The notes beneath the pieces are model-generated. The model worked only from the letters and a program-made list of their open reading frames with translations. It was not told where the DNA came from and ran no database searches. This document shows positions 24,367-33,928 of a stretch of 64,000 nt of DNA, piece after piece. Source of the stretch: CBDANW01 sp965197825 (GTDB taxonomy: Bacteria > Acidobacteriota > Vicinamibacteria > Marinacidobacterales > DATDRI01); NCBI GenBank assembly GCA_965197825.1, contig CBDANW010000003.1, positions 620,001-684,000 of the forward strand, written 5' to 3'. A program made the position numbers and the translations under genes. The stretch's first letter is position 1. The number at the start of each line of letters is the position of its first letter.

Positions 24367-25425
24367 ATGCCAAAAAGAAAATCCATCACCTATTCTCAAC
24401 TGAGAGTGGGCATCGTTGTTCTTATCGCGTTGGGTATCTTCGTTTCGATGACCCTCTACATCACGCGCCAAGGTGGCCTGCCTCTGTTCGGCGGCCAGTA
24501 CACACTCTATAGCTATCTCGGTGACGTCAACGGGCTGAAGGCGGGCGCCCCGGTGCACCTTTCCGGTGTCGAGGTCGGCTCGGTGACCGGCGTCTTGTTC
24601 GCGGAGCCCGACGCGCCCCGTCCGGTCAGAGTAGCGCTTCAGCTTCGGAGCGATATCCAGGACAGAGTGACGGCCAACTCGCAGTTGAGTGTGGGGAGTC
24701 TGGGAGTTCTGGGTGAAAAGATGGTGTCGATCGATCTGGGGCCCCCCGGAGGCGAGCCCCTCGCGGACGGGGGAGTGTTGGAGGGAGAGGCCGGCGATCC
24801 TATCAAGGGCATCATCACCGACGCTTCGCAGACCATGAAAGATGTCAGGGATTTGATAGCGAGCGTTCAACGGGGGGAGGGGTCGCTCGGAGCCATTCTG
24901 AAGGGGGAGGAGTTTCGCGACAAGCTGTTGGACTTCGTGAGCCGCGCCCAATCCGTATTTCAGAGCATGAGCTCGGGAGAGGGCACGCTGGGCAAGTTGA
25001 TCAGCGATCCGACGGTTTACCAGAACCTCGGCGGTCTCTCGGCCAACCTGAACGCGATCGCGACCAAGATCCGTGAGGGGGAGGGTGGGCTAGGTAAGCT
25101 AGCCAGCGACCCGGAGACAGCCGCTTCGCTCAGCAACATGATCCGCCAGCTGGACGCAGTCTCGGCACGCATGGCCGAGGGTGAGGGCTCTATAGGGGCG
25201 CTGGTGAACGAACGGGAGTTCTACGACCAGCTCAATTCGCTCTCAGGCAATATCGATAGTATTGCCGCCCGCGTGAACCGTGGCGAAGGGACGATGGGGC
25301 AACTCGTTCAAGACAGCCAGCTGTACGACAATTTGGCCGCAACCACGGGCGAGCTTCAGGGTTTGCTCGAGGACATCCGGGCTGATCCCCAAAAGTACCT
25401 GCGGATCAAGGTGAGCTTATTCTAG
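24367..25425 (+). CDS. mlaD: MCE-domain lipid-transport protein
   Basis: This is a 352-residue protein from ATG 24367. A single N-terminal membrane segment (IVVLIALGIFVSMTLYI) is followed by an MCE domain (YLGDVNGLKAGAPVHLSGVE ...). The C-terminal half repeats a RGEGSLGAIL/SGEGTLGKLI/EGEGGLGKLA/RGEGTMGQLV motif at regular spacing, likely forming a periplasmic helical tube extension. It completes the mlaEFD operon; no mlaC or mlaB follows. It is longer than E. coli MlaD (183 aa), as in many non-proteobacterial MCE proteins. Confidence 0.93.
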   Translation: MPKRKSITYSQLRVGIVVLIALGIFVSMTLYITRQGGLPLFGGQYTLYSYLGDVNGLKAGAPVHLSGVEVGSVTGVLFAEPDAPRPVRVALQLRSDIQDRVTANSQLSVGSLGVLGEKMVSIDLGPPGGEPLADGGVLEGEAGDPIKGIITDASQTMKDVRDLIASVQRGEGSLGAILKGEEFRDKLLDFVSRAQSVFQSMSSGEGTLGKLISDPTVYQNLGGLSANLNAIATKIREGEGGLGKLASDPETAASLSNMIRQLDAVSARMAEGEGSIGALVNEREFYDQLNSLSGNIDSIAARVNRGEGTMGQLVQDSQLYDNLAATTGELQGLLEDIRADPQKYLRIKVSLF

Positions 25426-25469
25426 CGGGGGAGACGAGTGCTGGCGTCGATAGTCTTCAAACGCCGCTC

Positions 25470-25513
25470 GGCGTCAATAGACGGGATCTCACCAATCAGC
25501 CGCGTCAGACGCC
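25470..25513. repeat. 44-nt imperfect palindrome (repeat family unit R2)
   Basis: The unit begins GGCGTC and ends GACGCC. Its reverse complement shares GGCGTCTG(A/G)C, TGATT and GATC with the unit at 30.5 kb. It is flanked by partial copies (25443-25465 and CCAGACGCCGG at 25519-25529), between mlaD and the first IS630 copy. Confidence 0.7.
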
Positions 25514-25537
25514 GGTGGCCAGACGCCGGTGTGACTA

Positions 25538-26644
25538 GTGGACTGTAACATTTAAGTATTTAGTAGTAATATCTCTCTCATGCGAGGGAGAGCCGTTGTG
25601 TTGACTCAAGCGGAACATAGGGAGCTTGGCAAACGAGTTTCGAGCCGTAGCGGTCGAGCGGATGACGCGCGGATCGCTCGGATGTTGCTCTTGCTGGCAG
25701 ACGGTGCAAGCTATACGCAGGTGCAGCAGACGGTGGGCTGCACGGCGCCTTTTATCAGCAAGTGGAAACGCCGATTCTTGGAGGAGCGTCTGGCAGGTCT
25801 GTACGCGCGTCACGAGGGGCGTCCGATTCAAGTGCTCACGCCTCGGATGGAAGCACGGATTCTTTCGTGGACGCAGAAAAAACCGACCGACGGCTCGACT
25901 CACTGGAGCACGCGTCGACTTGCGAAGAAGCTGGGAATCCATCACATGATGGTGGCTCGCACTTGGAAAAAGCATGGTCTCCAGCCACACCGAATTGAGC
26001 ATTACAAGGCCTCCAACGATCCGGATTTCGAGACGAAGGCAGCGGATATCATCGGTCTATATATGAATCCACCTCAGCACGCTGCGGTGTTTTGTATTGA
26101 TGAGAAAACGGCGATCCAAGCCCTGGATCGACGGGACCCGATCTTGCCGTTGTCTCCCGGGTGGGCCGAGCGACACGGTTTCGAGTACGTCCGGCATGGA
26201 ACGCTTTCTCTCTACGCCGCCTTCGACACGAAGACGGGGGTGGTTTTGGGCAAGACTGTCCGCCGCCATACCAGCCAGGAGTTCGTCGCCTTCTTGGAGC
26301 AGCTGGTTGCGAGCCACAAGCGAAAGCGCGAAATACATGTCATCCTCGACAATCTGTCGGCTCACAAGACCGCCAAGGTCGCACAGTTCCTCGAGGCCAA
26401 CCCAAAAGTCCGACTCCACTTCACACCCACATATTCCTCCTGGCTGAACAAAATCGAACTCTGGTTCTCCAAGATCGAGCGTGCCCTGATCCATCGAGGC
26501 GTGTTCACGTCAACCCACGACCTGACCCGCAAGATCATGCGCTACATTCGCAAGTACAACGAAGACCCCAAGCCCGTGAAGTGGACCTACAACGATCCGT
26601 CACGACGCATTAAAACCACTAAACGTTCAGTTGTTACAGTCCAC
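25538..26644 (+). mobile_element. IS630-family element, copy A
   Basis: This is a 1,107 bp element with 13-bp inverted repeats GTGGACTGTAACA. It is inserted at a CTAG site with the TA duplicated (25536-25537 and 26645-26646). The right-hand TA is shared with copy B, so A and B form a tandem pair in the same orientation. Confidence 0.93.
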
Positions 26645-26647
26645 TAG
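25580..26647 (+). CDS. IS630-family transposase, copy A
   Basis: This is a 355-residue protein. It has an N-terminal helix-turn-helix (YTQVQQTVGCTAPFISKWKRR) and winged-helix region, then a DDE core: Asp in VFCIDEKTAIQ, Asp in VILDNLSAHKT and Glu in WLNKIELWFSKIERA. The reading frame runs to the last base of the element. Its TAG stop is TA from the target duplication plus the first base beyond. It differs from copy C by a few residues only. Confidence 0.95.
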   Translation: MRGRAVVLTQAEHRELGKRVSSRSGRADDARIARMLLLLADGASYTQVQQTVGCTAPFISKWKRRFLEERLAGLYARHEGRPIQVLTPRMEARILSWTQKKPTDGSTHWSTRRLAKKLGIHHMMVARTWKKHGLQPHRIEHYKASNDPDFETKAADIIGLYMNPPQHAAVFCIDEKTAIQALDRRDPILPLSPGWAERHGFEYVRHGTLSLYAAFDTKTGVVLGKTVRRHTSQEFVAFLEQLVASHKRKREIHVILDNLSAHKTAKVAQFLEANPKVRLHFTPTYSSWLNKIELWFSKIERALIHRGVFTSTHDLTRKIMRYIRKYNEDPKPVKWTYNDPSRRIKTTKRSVVTVH

Positions 26648-27751
26648 TGGACTGTACATTTAAGTGTTTAGTTATAATATCTCTCTCATGCGAGGGAGAG
26701 CCGTTGTGTTGACTCAAGCGGACATAGGGAGCTTGGCAAACGAGTTTCGAGCCGTAGCGGTCGAGCGGATGACGCGCGGATCGCTCGGATGTTGCTCTTG
26801 CTGGCAGACGGTGCAAGCTATACGCAGGTGCAGCAGACGGTGGGCTGCACGGCGCCTTTTATCAGCAAGTGGAAACGCCGATTCTTGGAGGAGCGTCTGG
26901 CAGGTCTGTACGCGCGTCACGAGGGGCGTCCGATTCAAGTGCTCACGCCTCGGATGGAAGCACGGATTCTTTCGTGGACGCAGAAAAAACCGACCGACGG
27001 CTCGACTCACTGGAGCACGCGTCGACTTGCGAAGAAGCTGGGAATCCATCACATGATGGTGGCTCGCACTTGGAAAAAGCATGGTCTCCAGCCACACCGA
27101 ATTGAGCATTACAAGGCCTCCAACGATCCGGATTTCGAGACGAAGGCAGCGGATATCATCGGTCTATATATGAATCCACCTCAGCACGCTGCGGTGTTTT
27201 GTATTGATGAGAAAACGGCGATCCAAGCCCTGGATCGACGGGACCCGATCTTGCCGTTGTCTCCCGGGCGGGCCGAGCGACACGGTTTCGAGTACGTCCG
27301 GCATGGAACGCTTTCTCTCTACGCCGCCTTCGACACGAAGACGGGGGTGGTTTTGGGCAAGACTGTCCGCCGCCATACCAGCCAGGAGTTCGTCGCCTTC
27401 TTGGAGCAGCTGGTTGCGAGCCACAAGCGAAAGCGCGAAATACATGTCATCCTCGACAATCTGTCGGCTCACAAGACCGCCAAGGTCGCACAGTTCCTCG
27501 AGGCCAACCCAAAAGTCCGACTCCACTTCACACCCACATATTCCTCCTGGCTGAACAAAATCGAACTCTGGTTCTCCAAGATCGAGCGTGCCCTGATCCA
27601 TCGAGGCGTGTTCACGTCAACCCACGACCTGACCCGCAAGATCATGCGCTACATTCGCAAGTACAACGAAGACCCCAAGCCCGTGAAGTGGACCTACAAC
27701 GATCCGTCACGACGCATTAAAACCACTAAACGTTCAGTTGTTACAGTCCAC
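26647..27751 (+). mobile_element. IS630-family element, copy B
   Basis: This is a 1,105 bp element, two single-base deletions relative to copy A: one in the left inverted repeat (GTGGACTGTACAT) and one early in the transposase gene. It is flanked by TA at 26645-26646 (shared with A) and 27752-27753. It lies at the stop codon of the response regulator gene. Confidence 0.92.
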
Positions 27752-27754
27752 TAG
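26688..27754 (+). pseudogene. IS630-family transposase, copy B, frameshifted
   Basis: It is identical to copy A for most of its length, but one A is missing at about 26721 (GCGGACATAG instead of GCGGAACATAG). That shifts the frame after some ten residues. The rest of the protein is open from about 26789 in the correct frame. A lone internal start could only give an N-terminally truncated product lacking the first helix-turn-helix residues. It is probably dependent on transposase from copies A or C. Confidence 0.92.
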
Positions 27755-28479
27755 TTCGTATGGTCGCTCGACGTTGGCTGGCGCTCTCTCTCGTCGTGAC
27801 GACGGAGCGCCTCCATCATGAACTCGGTGGTCGAGCGCACCGATTGGATGTTGGCGCGGATGTCGGAGTGCACGAACATGAATCTGCCCCGCCGGAGGGG
27901 AACGAGGCGGTAGACGGCTTGTTCTCCTAGCTCCGGTCCGGCGAATCCGCCGCAGATGTAGCCATCCAATAGGTGAATTTCCCCTTGGGTTTCCTTGGTC
28001 TCGATCCGCAAGACTCCGGTAGCCTGGTTGGCCTCCAGCATTTGTAGGATGTCGGTTGTCTTGAAGTGGGTGAGGTCGCCGGACAACTCGCCGAGTGCCC
28101 CCCGCTGACTGAACTCGATCTGTTGACGGCAGCGTCGAACCAGCTCCTTCATGCTGAAGGGCTTGAACAGATAGTCGTGGGTGCCCGAATCGAGACAGGC
28201 GAGTCGATGCTCGGGCGTGGAGTCACCCGAGATCAGGATCAACGGGAGACCGTCCGAGCCGGGTACGCCCCGCAGAACCCTGCTGAAGGCAAGACCGTCC
28301 ATGTCTGGAAGCCCCTCCTCGCACAGAACCAAATCCGGAGTCTCCCGGCCGAGGACTTGAAGGGCTTGCTGGGCGTCCTGGAGCGGGCTCACTTCGAAGC
28401 CGGATTTGACGAGGTATTCCTGTAGTACCTCGCTGAGCTCCAAATTGGGCTCAATGATCAGAATCCGATGGCGCGACAT
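27751..28479 (-). CDS. Pseudo-receiver response regulator with DUF4388/PATAN domain
   Basis: This is a 242-residue protein. Residues 1-120 are a receiver fold with the signalling Lys in LFKPFS and the usual LPDMDG loop. The phosphoacceptor position is Glu (LVLCEEGLPDMDG), and the N-terminal acidic pair is reduced to EP. Residues 130-225 match a DUF4388/PATAN domain (GDLTHFKTTDILQMLEANQATGVLRI), an output module common in delta-proteobacteria and acidobacteria. The Glu suggests a constitutive or phosphorylation-independent state. Its TAG stop coincides with the CTAG target of IS630 copy B. It is divergent from the phosphatase gene, with 150 bp between. Confidence 0.9.
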   Translation of the reverse strand: MSRHRILIIEPNLELSEVLQEYLVKSGFEVSPLQDAQQALQVLGRETPDLVLCEEGLPDMDGLAFSRVLRGVPGSDGLPLILISGDSTPEHRLACLDSGTHDYLFKPFSMKELVRRCRQQIEFSQRGALGELSGDLTHFKTTDILQMLEANQATGVLRIETKETQGEIHLLDGYICGGFAGPELGEQAVYRLVPLRRGRFMFVHSDIRANIQSVRSTTEFMMEALRRHDERERQPTSSDHTN

Positions 28480-28630
28480 GGAGTTTCGATGGGTTCATAA
28501 CCATCCTAAGGAGGGTGCCGAAGTTCTGTCAAATCGCAGGATACGCCGGTTCGGTCCCTTCAAACGACGGTTCGTTTCCGTTTGCCGGGCATCGTTTGCC
28601 GATGGTAAACTTTAGCTTCCACAGGGATCT

Positions 28631-29394
28631 ATGATTGAAAGCGCCGGACTAACCGACATCGGAAGACGTCGACAGCTGAACGAAGACGCCATGCTCGTCG
28701 ACGACGACTCGGGTCTCTACGTGGTTGCCGATGGCATGGGAGGTCACAACGCCGGCGAAGTTGCGTCCAAGCTTGGTGGTGGAAACACTCTCCAAATTCG
28801 TGCGGCGCTCCGGCGACGATGAGGAAATCACGTGGCCGTACGGCGTGGATCCCTCGATCTCCATCAACGCGAATCGGCTACGAACGGCGATCATGCTTGC
28901 CAACAAGAAGGTCTGGAAGGAGGCGGACAACCGCGAGGACTATACCGGGATGGGGACGACGATCATAACGGGTCTGGTAGAGGAAGACAATATTATTCTC
29001 TGCGGAGCGGGTGACAGCCGCGCCTACCGACTTCGGAACGACGCCTTCGACCAGATCACCACCGACGACTCCTGGGTGCAGGTGGCTCTGACGGAAGGTT
29101 TGCTTCAGGCGGATGAATCCGAGAACCATCCCATGAAGAACATCATCACCAAGGCAGTCGGAGCGAAGCAGAATATCGAGTTGACGGTACGGGAGGAAAC
29201 GCTCAAGGATAGAGATATGTATCTGCTTTGTACCGACGGCTTGCATGGCATGTTGACCCAGGCGGAGATTCTGGAAATCCTGACGACGAAGAAGGACGAT
29301 CTGGAGCAAGCCGTCCAGAGTCTCATCGGGGCCGCCAACGAGAATTGGCGGAAAAGACAACGTCACCGCAGTGGTTCTTCGTTACAACAAGTAG
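28631..29394 (+). pseudogene. PP2C-family protein phosphatase, two frameshifts
   Basis: The start at ATG 28631 gives the PP2C motifs TDIGRRRQLNEDA and VVADGMGGHNAGEVASK. An extra base near 28778 shifts the frame before VVETLSKFVRR. The middle holds YTGMGTTIITGLV and CGAGDSRAYRLR plus CTDGLHGML. A second extra base near 29345 separates GKDNVTAVVLRYNK, ending at TAG 29394. With both shifts corrected it would be a complete 250-residue Ser/Thr phosphatase, a natural antagonist of the PD40 kinases. Both shifts are single-base insertions, so sequencing error is possible. Confidence 0.88.
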
Positions 29395-29474
29395 CTCTCC
29401 GAGCTAGCCTTCGCCAGCAAGGGATCGTTTTCTGGCTAGCCATCTCCGCGTCTCATCAGGGAAACGTGTAGGTA

Positions 29475-30450
29475 ATGTCGTCACACCCCGACTACAAAAG
29501 AGTTTCGGTGCTGAGCGAGGCCCTGGGGCCGTTCAAGCGTCGCTTTACTTGGGCGGGCGCCTACTTCGGCGTCATCGTGCTCATCGGCATGATCGGCTAC
29601 CACTTCATCGAGAATTGGGGCTGGTTCAATGCGTTCTATATGTCGGTGACAACCGTAAGCTCGGTAGGGTTCATGGAGGTAGAGCCTTTGTCTGCCGCCG
29701 GACGCGGTTTTACCGTCGTTTTGATTTGTTTCTCGCTTACTGGACTCGGAATCTGGTGGGGTCTCATCACCGCGCTTATCGTTGAGCTCGATCTGGCTGG
29801 GTTGTTGCGGAGGCGTCGAATCATGAAGAAGATCTCGGAGTTGAAAGAGCATTTCATCATCTGCGGTGGTGGGCGTATGGGACGAGTCGTGATCGAAGAG
29901 CTTTACACCGCCGGAAAGCCGTTCGTCGTGGTGGAGCGAGATAGCGCGCAAGTAGCGGCCATCGAGGCTCAGTATCCGGACGTGCTACTGATCACCGATG
30001 ACGCAACCAAAGAGCACACCCTGACCCTGGCGGGAGTGGAGAAGGCAAGTGGATTGTCTGCGTGTCTCGCCGAAGATGGAGACAATCTCTTGCTGTGTCT
30101 GACCGCGCGGGGCATGTGTCCGAATCTGACCATCGTAGCGCGGGCGGCCTTCCAGAAGTCCTTGGACAAGCTGCGCCGCACTGGTGCGGATCACGTGATG
30201 TCACCAATCGTGACGGGTGGGGCTGCGTATCGCTTCGATGCTGTTGCGACCATCGGTGTTGAGTTATCTGGACGTTGCCACGACCGGAGCGGATGAAATG
30301 GCGTTGAGGCTCGAGGAGACGAGCATTTCCGCGAGCTCTTCCTTGGTCGGGCACTCGCTAGCGGAAGCGAAGATTCCCCAGCGTACTGGTCTCATCGTGA
30401 TGGCGTTACACCGTGGAGGTCTGGCCGGCCCCGAGTGGGGACAACCTTGA
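29475..30450 (+). pseudogene. Potassium channel with RCK/TrkA-N domain, frameshifted and 3'-truncated
   Basis: The gene starts at ATG 29475. Two membrane segments surround a pore loop (VTTVSSVGFMEVEPLS), followed by a TrkA-N Rossmann domain (HFIICGGGRMGRVVIEEL). A one-base shift at about 30222, at GGTGGGG, moves the rest (SMLLRPSVLSYLDVATTGADE) to the next frame. The TrkA-C part stops near 30450 where repeat DNA begins. The pore sequence reads SVGFME where related channels carry TVGFGE, an unusual filter. It is probably nonfunctional. Confidence 0.85.
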
Positions 30451-30486
30451 GAAGCATGGTTGCCGGTGCTAGGCTGAGCGCAAAGG

Positions 30487-30570
30487 GGCGTCTGGCTACG
30501 TTGATTCGTGGGATCTCCTTTTTTGACGCCGGAAGGGTGTCTGGCCAAGTCGATTCGTGGGATCTCGAGT
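30487..30570. repeat. Tandem units R3 and R4 of the 44-45 nt palindrome family
   Basis: R3 (30487-30530) begins GGCGTC, contains GTTGATTCGTGGGATCTC and ends GACGCC. R4 (from about 30535) repeats TCTGGCCAAGTCGATTCG and GTGGGATCTCG but lacks a clean right arm. They lie between the truncated channel gene and the amidase gene; only about 30 bp remain before the latter's ATG. Confidence 0.72.
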
Positions 30571-30601
30571 TGCGCTGCTGCCAGACACAAGGAGTCTAAA
30601 C

Positions 30602-31471
30602 ATGGCTCGTATCGTTCGAGGTGGTCTCATACAAGCTTCGACCCCTGGATCCGGTGCGGATCCCATCGAGAAACTGAGAAAGGCCACGGTGGAAAAGCAC
30701 CTGGGTCTCATCGAGGAGGCAGCCGGAAAAGGAGTTCAGGTCCTATGCCTGCAAGAGCTCTTTTACGGACCGTACTTTCCCGCCGAGCAGAACTCTCGCT
30801 GGTACGAACTGGTCGAGCCCGTGCCCGACGGCCCGGCAGTCAAGTTGATGCAGGAGCAAGCCAAGAAGCACGGCATGGTCATGGTGGTTCCGGTCTACGA
30901 AGAGGAAATGACTGGCGTGTACTACAACACCGCGGCCGTCATCGACGCCGACGGCAAGTACCTCGGCAAGTACCGGAAGCATCATATTCCGCACTGTGAC
31001 CCGGGATTTTGGGAGAAGTTCTACTTCAAGCCCGGTAACTTGGGCTATCCGGTTTTCGAGACCGCCTTCGGAAGGGTGGGCGTCTACATTTGCTACGACC
31101 GGCACTTCCCGGAGGGTGCCCGCATTCTGGGGCTCAACGGAGCCGAGATCGTTTTCAACCCTTCCGCCACCGTGGCTGGGCTGTCGGAGCATTTGTGGAA
31201 GCTCGAGCAGCCGGCTCATGCCGCGGCGAACCAATACTGGATCGGAGCTATCAATCGGGTCGGGCACGAGCTGCCTTGGGACATCGGGGAGTTCTACGGT
31301 TCGAGTTATTTCTGCGATCCGCGCGGGCAGATTGTCGTCGAGGGGAGTCGCGACAAGGACGAGGTCGTGGTCGCGGACATCGACCTCGACCAGATAGAAG
31401 AAGTGCGACACACTTGGCAGTTCTTTCGCGATCGCCGTCCCGAGACGTATGACGAGATGACCAGAGTGTAG
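30602..31471 (+). CDS. Carbon-nitrogen hydrolase, beta-ureidopropionase/N-carbamoylputrescine amidase type
   Basis: This is a 289-residue nitrilase-superfamily enzyme from ATG 30602. The Glu-Lys-Cys triad is visible: LQELFYGPYF, KYRKHHIPH and VYICYDRHFPE. Its family hydrolyses N-carbamoyl amines to amine, CO2 and ammonia. The following genes (class III aminotransferase, NCS1 transporter, LLM enzyme) point to reductive pyrimidine or hydantoin breakdown, where it would act as beta-ureidopropionase. N-carbamoylputrescine amidase remains the alternative. The upstream repeat may carry its promoter. It is intact. Confidence 0.92.
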   Translation: MARIVRGGLIQASTPGSGADPIEKLRKATVEKHLGLIEEAAGKGVQVLCLQELFYGPYFPAEQNSRWYELVEPVPDGPAVKLMQEQAKKHGMVMVVPVYEEEMTGVYYNTAAVIDADGKYLGKYRKHHIPHCDPGFWEKFYFKPGNLGYPVFETAFGRVGVYICYDRHFPEGARILGLNGAEIVFNPSATVAGLSEHLWKLEQPAHAAANQYWIGAINRVGHELPWDIGEFYGSSYFCDPRGQIVVEGSRDKDEVVVADIDLDQIEEVRHTWQFFRDRRPETYDEMTRV

Positions 31472-31489
31472 CCGCCAGAGTGTAGACGG

Positions 31490-32814
31490 ATGAGCACGCC
31501 GACGAAGCGCCCTCCCCGCGCGCACATGACCGGGGCGGAAATCGTCTCCAAACAGCGCCAGTACATTTTTCCTTCGGTGGCGAATTACTATTCTCAGCCT
31601 CTTCCCATCGTGCGCGGAGAAGGCAAGCACGTCTACGATGCCGATGGTAGCGAGTACCTCGATTTTTTCGGGGGAATCCTCACTATTAGTGTTGGGCACG
31701 CCCACCCTGACGTCAACGCAAGCATCAAGGAGCAGGTGGATACCCTGCAGCACATTTCCACGCTGTATCCGACCGAGCCCATGGTGGCGGTGGCGGAGAA
31801 GCTGGCGGCGATAACTCCCGGCGCTCTTCAGAAGAGTTTCTTCACCAACTCTGGAACGGAAGCCAACGAGACGGCGATTCTAATTTCGCAGTTGTATACG
31901 GGTTCGGGAGAAGTCATAGCGCTCAGGCACAGTTATAGCGGCCGCTCTTTGCTGGCGATGTCTATGACCGGGCAATCGAGCTGGCGACTCGGCGGTACTC
32001 ACGTCGCGGGTATCAAGCATGTGGCTAATGCTTATTGTTATCGGTGTCCGTTTGGCCTCGAGTATCCGAGTTGCGAGCTACGGTGCGCCACGGACGTGGA
32101 GGAGGCGATCCAGACGACGACCTCGGGCAAGATCGCCGCGTTCATCGCCGAGCTCATCCAGGGCGTCGGGGGTTTCATCACGCCGCCGCCCGAGTACTTC
32201 AAGATCGTGGTCGACATCATACGCAAGTATGGGGGCGTCTTCATCTGCGATGAGGTGCAAACCGGTTGGGGGCGCACCGGAGATCATTGGTGCGGCATCG
32301 AGCACTGGGGTGTCGAGCCCGGGATCATGACCTTCGCCAAGGGCATGGCCACGGATCACCGATCGGAGCGACGATTGCCACGTCGGAGATCGCCGGCAGC
32401 ATAAAAGGCAACACGATTTCGACGTTCGGTGGGAACCCGGTGAGCATGGCCGCGGCTCGCGCGGTCATCGAAGTCATCGAGCGGGACAACTTGAAAGAGA
32501 ACGCGCGGGTTGTCGGGGACTACCTGCGCGCCGGGTTGGAGGCTCTGGCGCAGAGGTACCCCGTAATCGGAGACGTTCGTGGCAAAGGATTGATGCAGGC
32601 CCTCGAGCTCGTGGGGGAAGGCAAGGCTCCCGCGCCGGAGGCTACCTCGGCCGTTTTGAATGGGGCCAGGGAACAGGGGCTCCTCGTTGGGAAGGGTGGG
32701 ATGTACGGCAACGTGATCCGCGTGAGCCCTGCGCTCAACATCGAAAAGGGGGACGTCGACGACGCGCTTCGGATGCTGGCCGCCGCGTTTGCTGCTGTAC
32801 GGACGGTTAGCTGA
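31490..32814 (+). pseudogene. Class III aminotransferase (beta-alanine/AGXT2-like), one frameshift
   Basis: ATG 31490 lies 19 bp after the amidase stop. The fold-type I PLP landmarks are NSGTEANETA, ICDEVQTGWGRTG and the Schiff-base Lys in MTFAKGMA. One base is missing at about 32354 (GCCACGGATC where AACGG is expected), so the rest (SPIGATIATSEIAG to VRTVS) continues in another frame to 32814. If corrected it has about 441 residues, a normal length. Operonic placement after a ureidopropionase-like gene suggests beta-alanine to malonate semialdehyde transamination. It may be a sequencing error rather than a true defect. Confidence 0.88.
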
Positions 32815-33811
32815 AGGCGGGCAGGATTTCCTTCGCGTAGAGCTCTAGCTGCCGCTCCTCGTCTCCACTCATCAAGTAGACGTTGAACTGATCGACACCC
32901 GTCTCGGCGAGCTCTTGCAGCTTCTGCCGATGGGCCTCGGCAGGCCCTACGATTGTGAAGCGGTCGATGACCTCGTCGGTAATGAACCCGAGATGGTCGG
33001 CATCTGGGTCGGCGTGCTCCTGGTAGTCGTATCCCTTACGCCGTTCGACATAGTCTGTCAGTTCTTTGGGAAGTTCTCCTTGGTGGTAGCGTTCGACGAG
33101 ATCCGCGACGTGGTTCCCGACCATCGCTGGAAACCATCTCACCTGGGCTCTCGCTTTGGCGAGATCGTCCGAGACCCAAACCGGCGCCGCCGCCAGGACC
33201 TTCACGTCGGCTGCCTTTCTGCCGGTTTTTTGCGCGCTCTCCCTGGTAACACTGGCGAACCAACGAATGAGAAAGGGATCCGCGATTTGTAGGATCAGCC
33301 CCTGCGCTACCTCACCGGTCATCGCCAGCACCTTCGGCCCGTAGCCTGCGATCCAGACCGGAAGCTCGCCCGACGCCCACTTGAGCTGAACTTTTCGGCC
33401 CTCATGCTCTGCCTCTTCTCCCGAGGCGAGAGCGCGGATGGTTTGCACGGCCCTTCTCAAATTCGCCACCTTGGTAGGTCGGTGTCCCAACACGCGGCGA
33501 GAACTATCTCCACGCCCGATGCCCATGTCCATGCGGCCGCCGGAAATGAGGTTCAAAGTGGCGAAGAGACTGGCGGTAACGGTGAGATCCCGCACCGCCG
33601 GGTTGGTGACCATGGTCCCAAGACGGACTTTGCTGGTGTTGGCGGCCAGCAGAGTCAGCATCGGGTATGGCTCTTTCCAAAGGACATGGGAATCGAAGGT
33701 CCAGACGTATTTGAAGCCGGCATCCTCGGCCATCTTCGCCAAAGAAACCGTTCTCTCAGGAGACATGTCGCCCTTGAAGGTGATACCGAAGTCCAGTCGA
33801 CGGCTGCTCAT
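32807..33811 (-). CDS. LLM-class flavin-dependent oxidoreductase
   Basis: This is a 334-residue bacterial-luciferase-like TIM barrel. The start at ATG 33811 is preceded by GAGG; a longer frame upstream runs into the transporter promoter. Features: DFGITFKGDMSPE at the N-terminus, TFDSHVLW, and GGRMDMGIGRGDSSRRV, which binds flavin phosphate. The sequence resembles the F420-dependent CPS_4043-type subgroup often found beside nucleobase catabolic genes; this subgroup assignment is from memory of the motif. It converges on the aminotransferase and overlaps it by 8 bp. Confidence 0.85.
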   Translation of the reverse strand: MSSRRLDFGITFKGDMSPERTVSLAKMAEDAGFKYVWTFDSHVLWKEPYPMLTLLAANTSKVRLGTMVTNPAVRDLTVTASLFATLNLISGGRMDMGIGRGDSSRRVLGHRPTKVANLRRAVQTIRALASGEEAEHEGRKVQLKWASGELPVWIAGYGPKVLAMTGEVAQGLILQIADPFLIRWFASVTRESAQKTGRKAADVKVLAAAPVWVSDDLAKARAQVRWFPAMVGNHVADLVERYHQGELPKELTDYVERRKGYDYQEHADPDADHLGFITDEVIDRFTIVGPAEAHRQKLQELAETGVDQFNVYLMSGDEERQLELYAKEILPAFS

Positions 33812-33928
33812 CACGACCTCACTTGACTCAGTCTTTATCAACTCCACCCACACGTCAATTGCGTATTCTTGACAACGCGCGAACCGATTCCTTATCATCC
33901 GCCCCATAACTCTTTCGTGAAATTGAAG

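Noticed and set aside
26057..26494. Reading frames antisense to each IS630 transposase (also 27164-27601 and 54380-54817)
   Set aside because: They recur because the element recurs; codon pattern and lack of start signals mark them as shadows.
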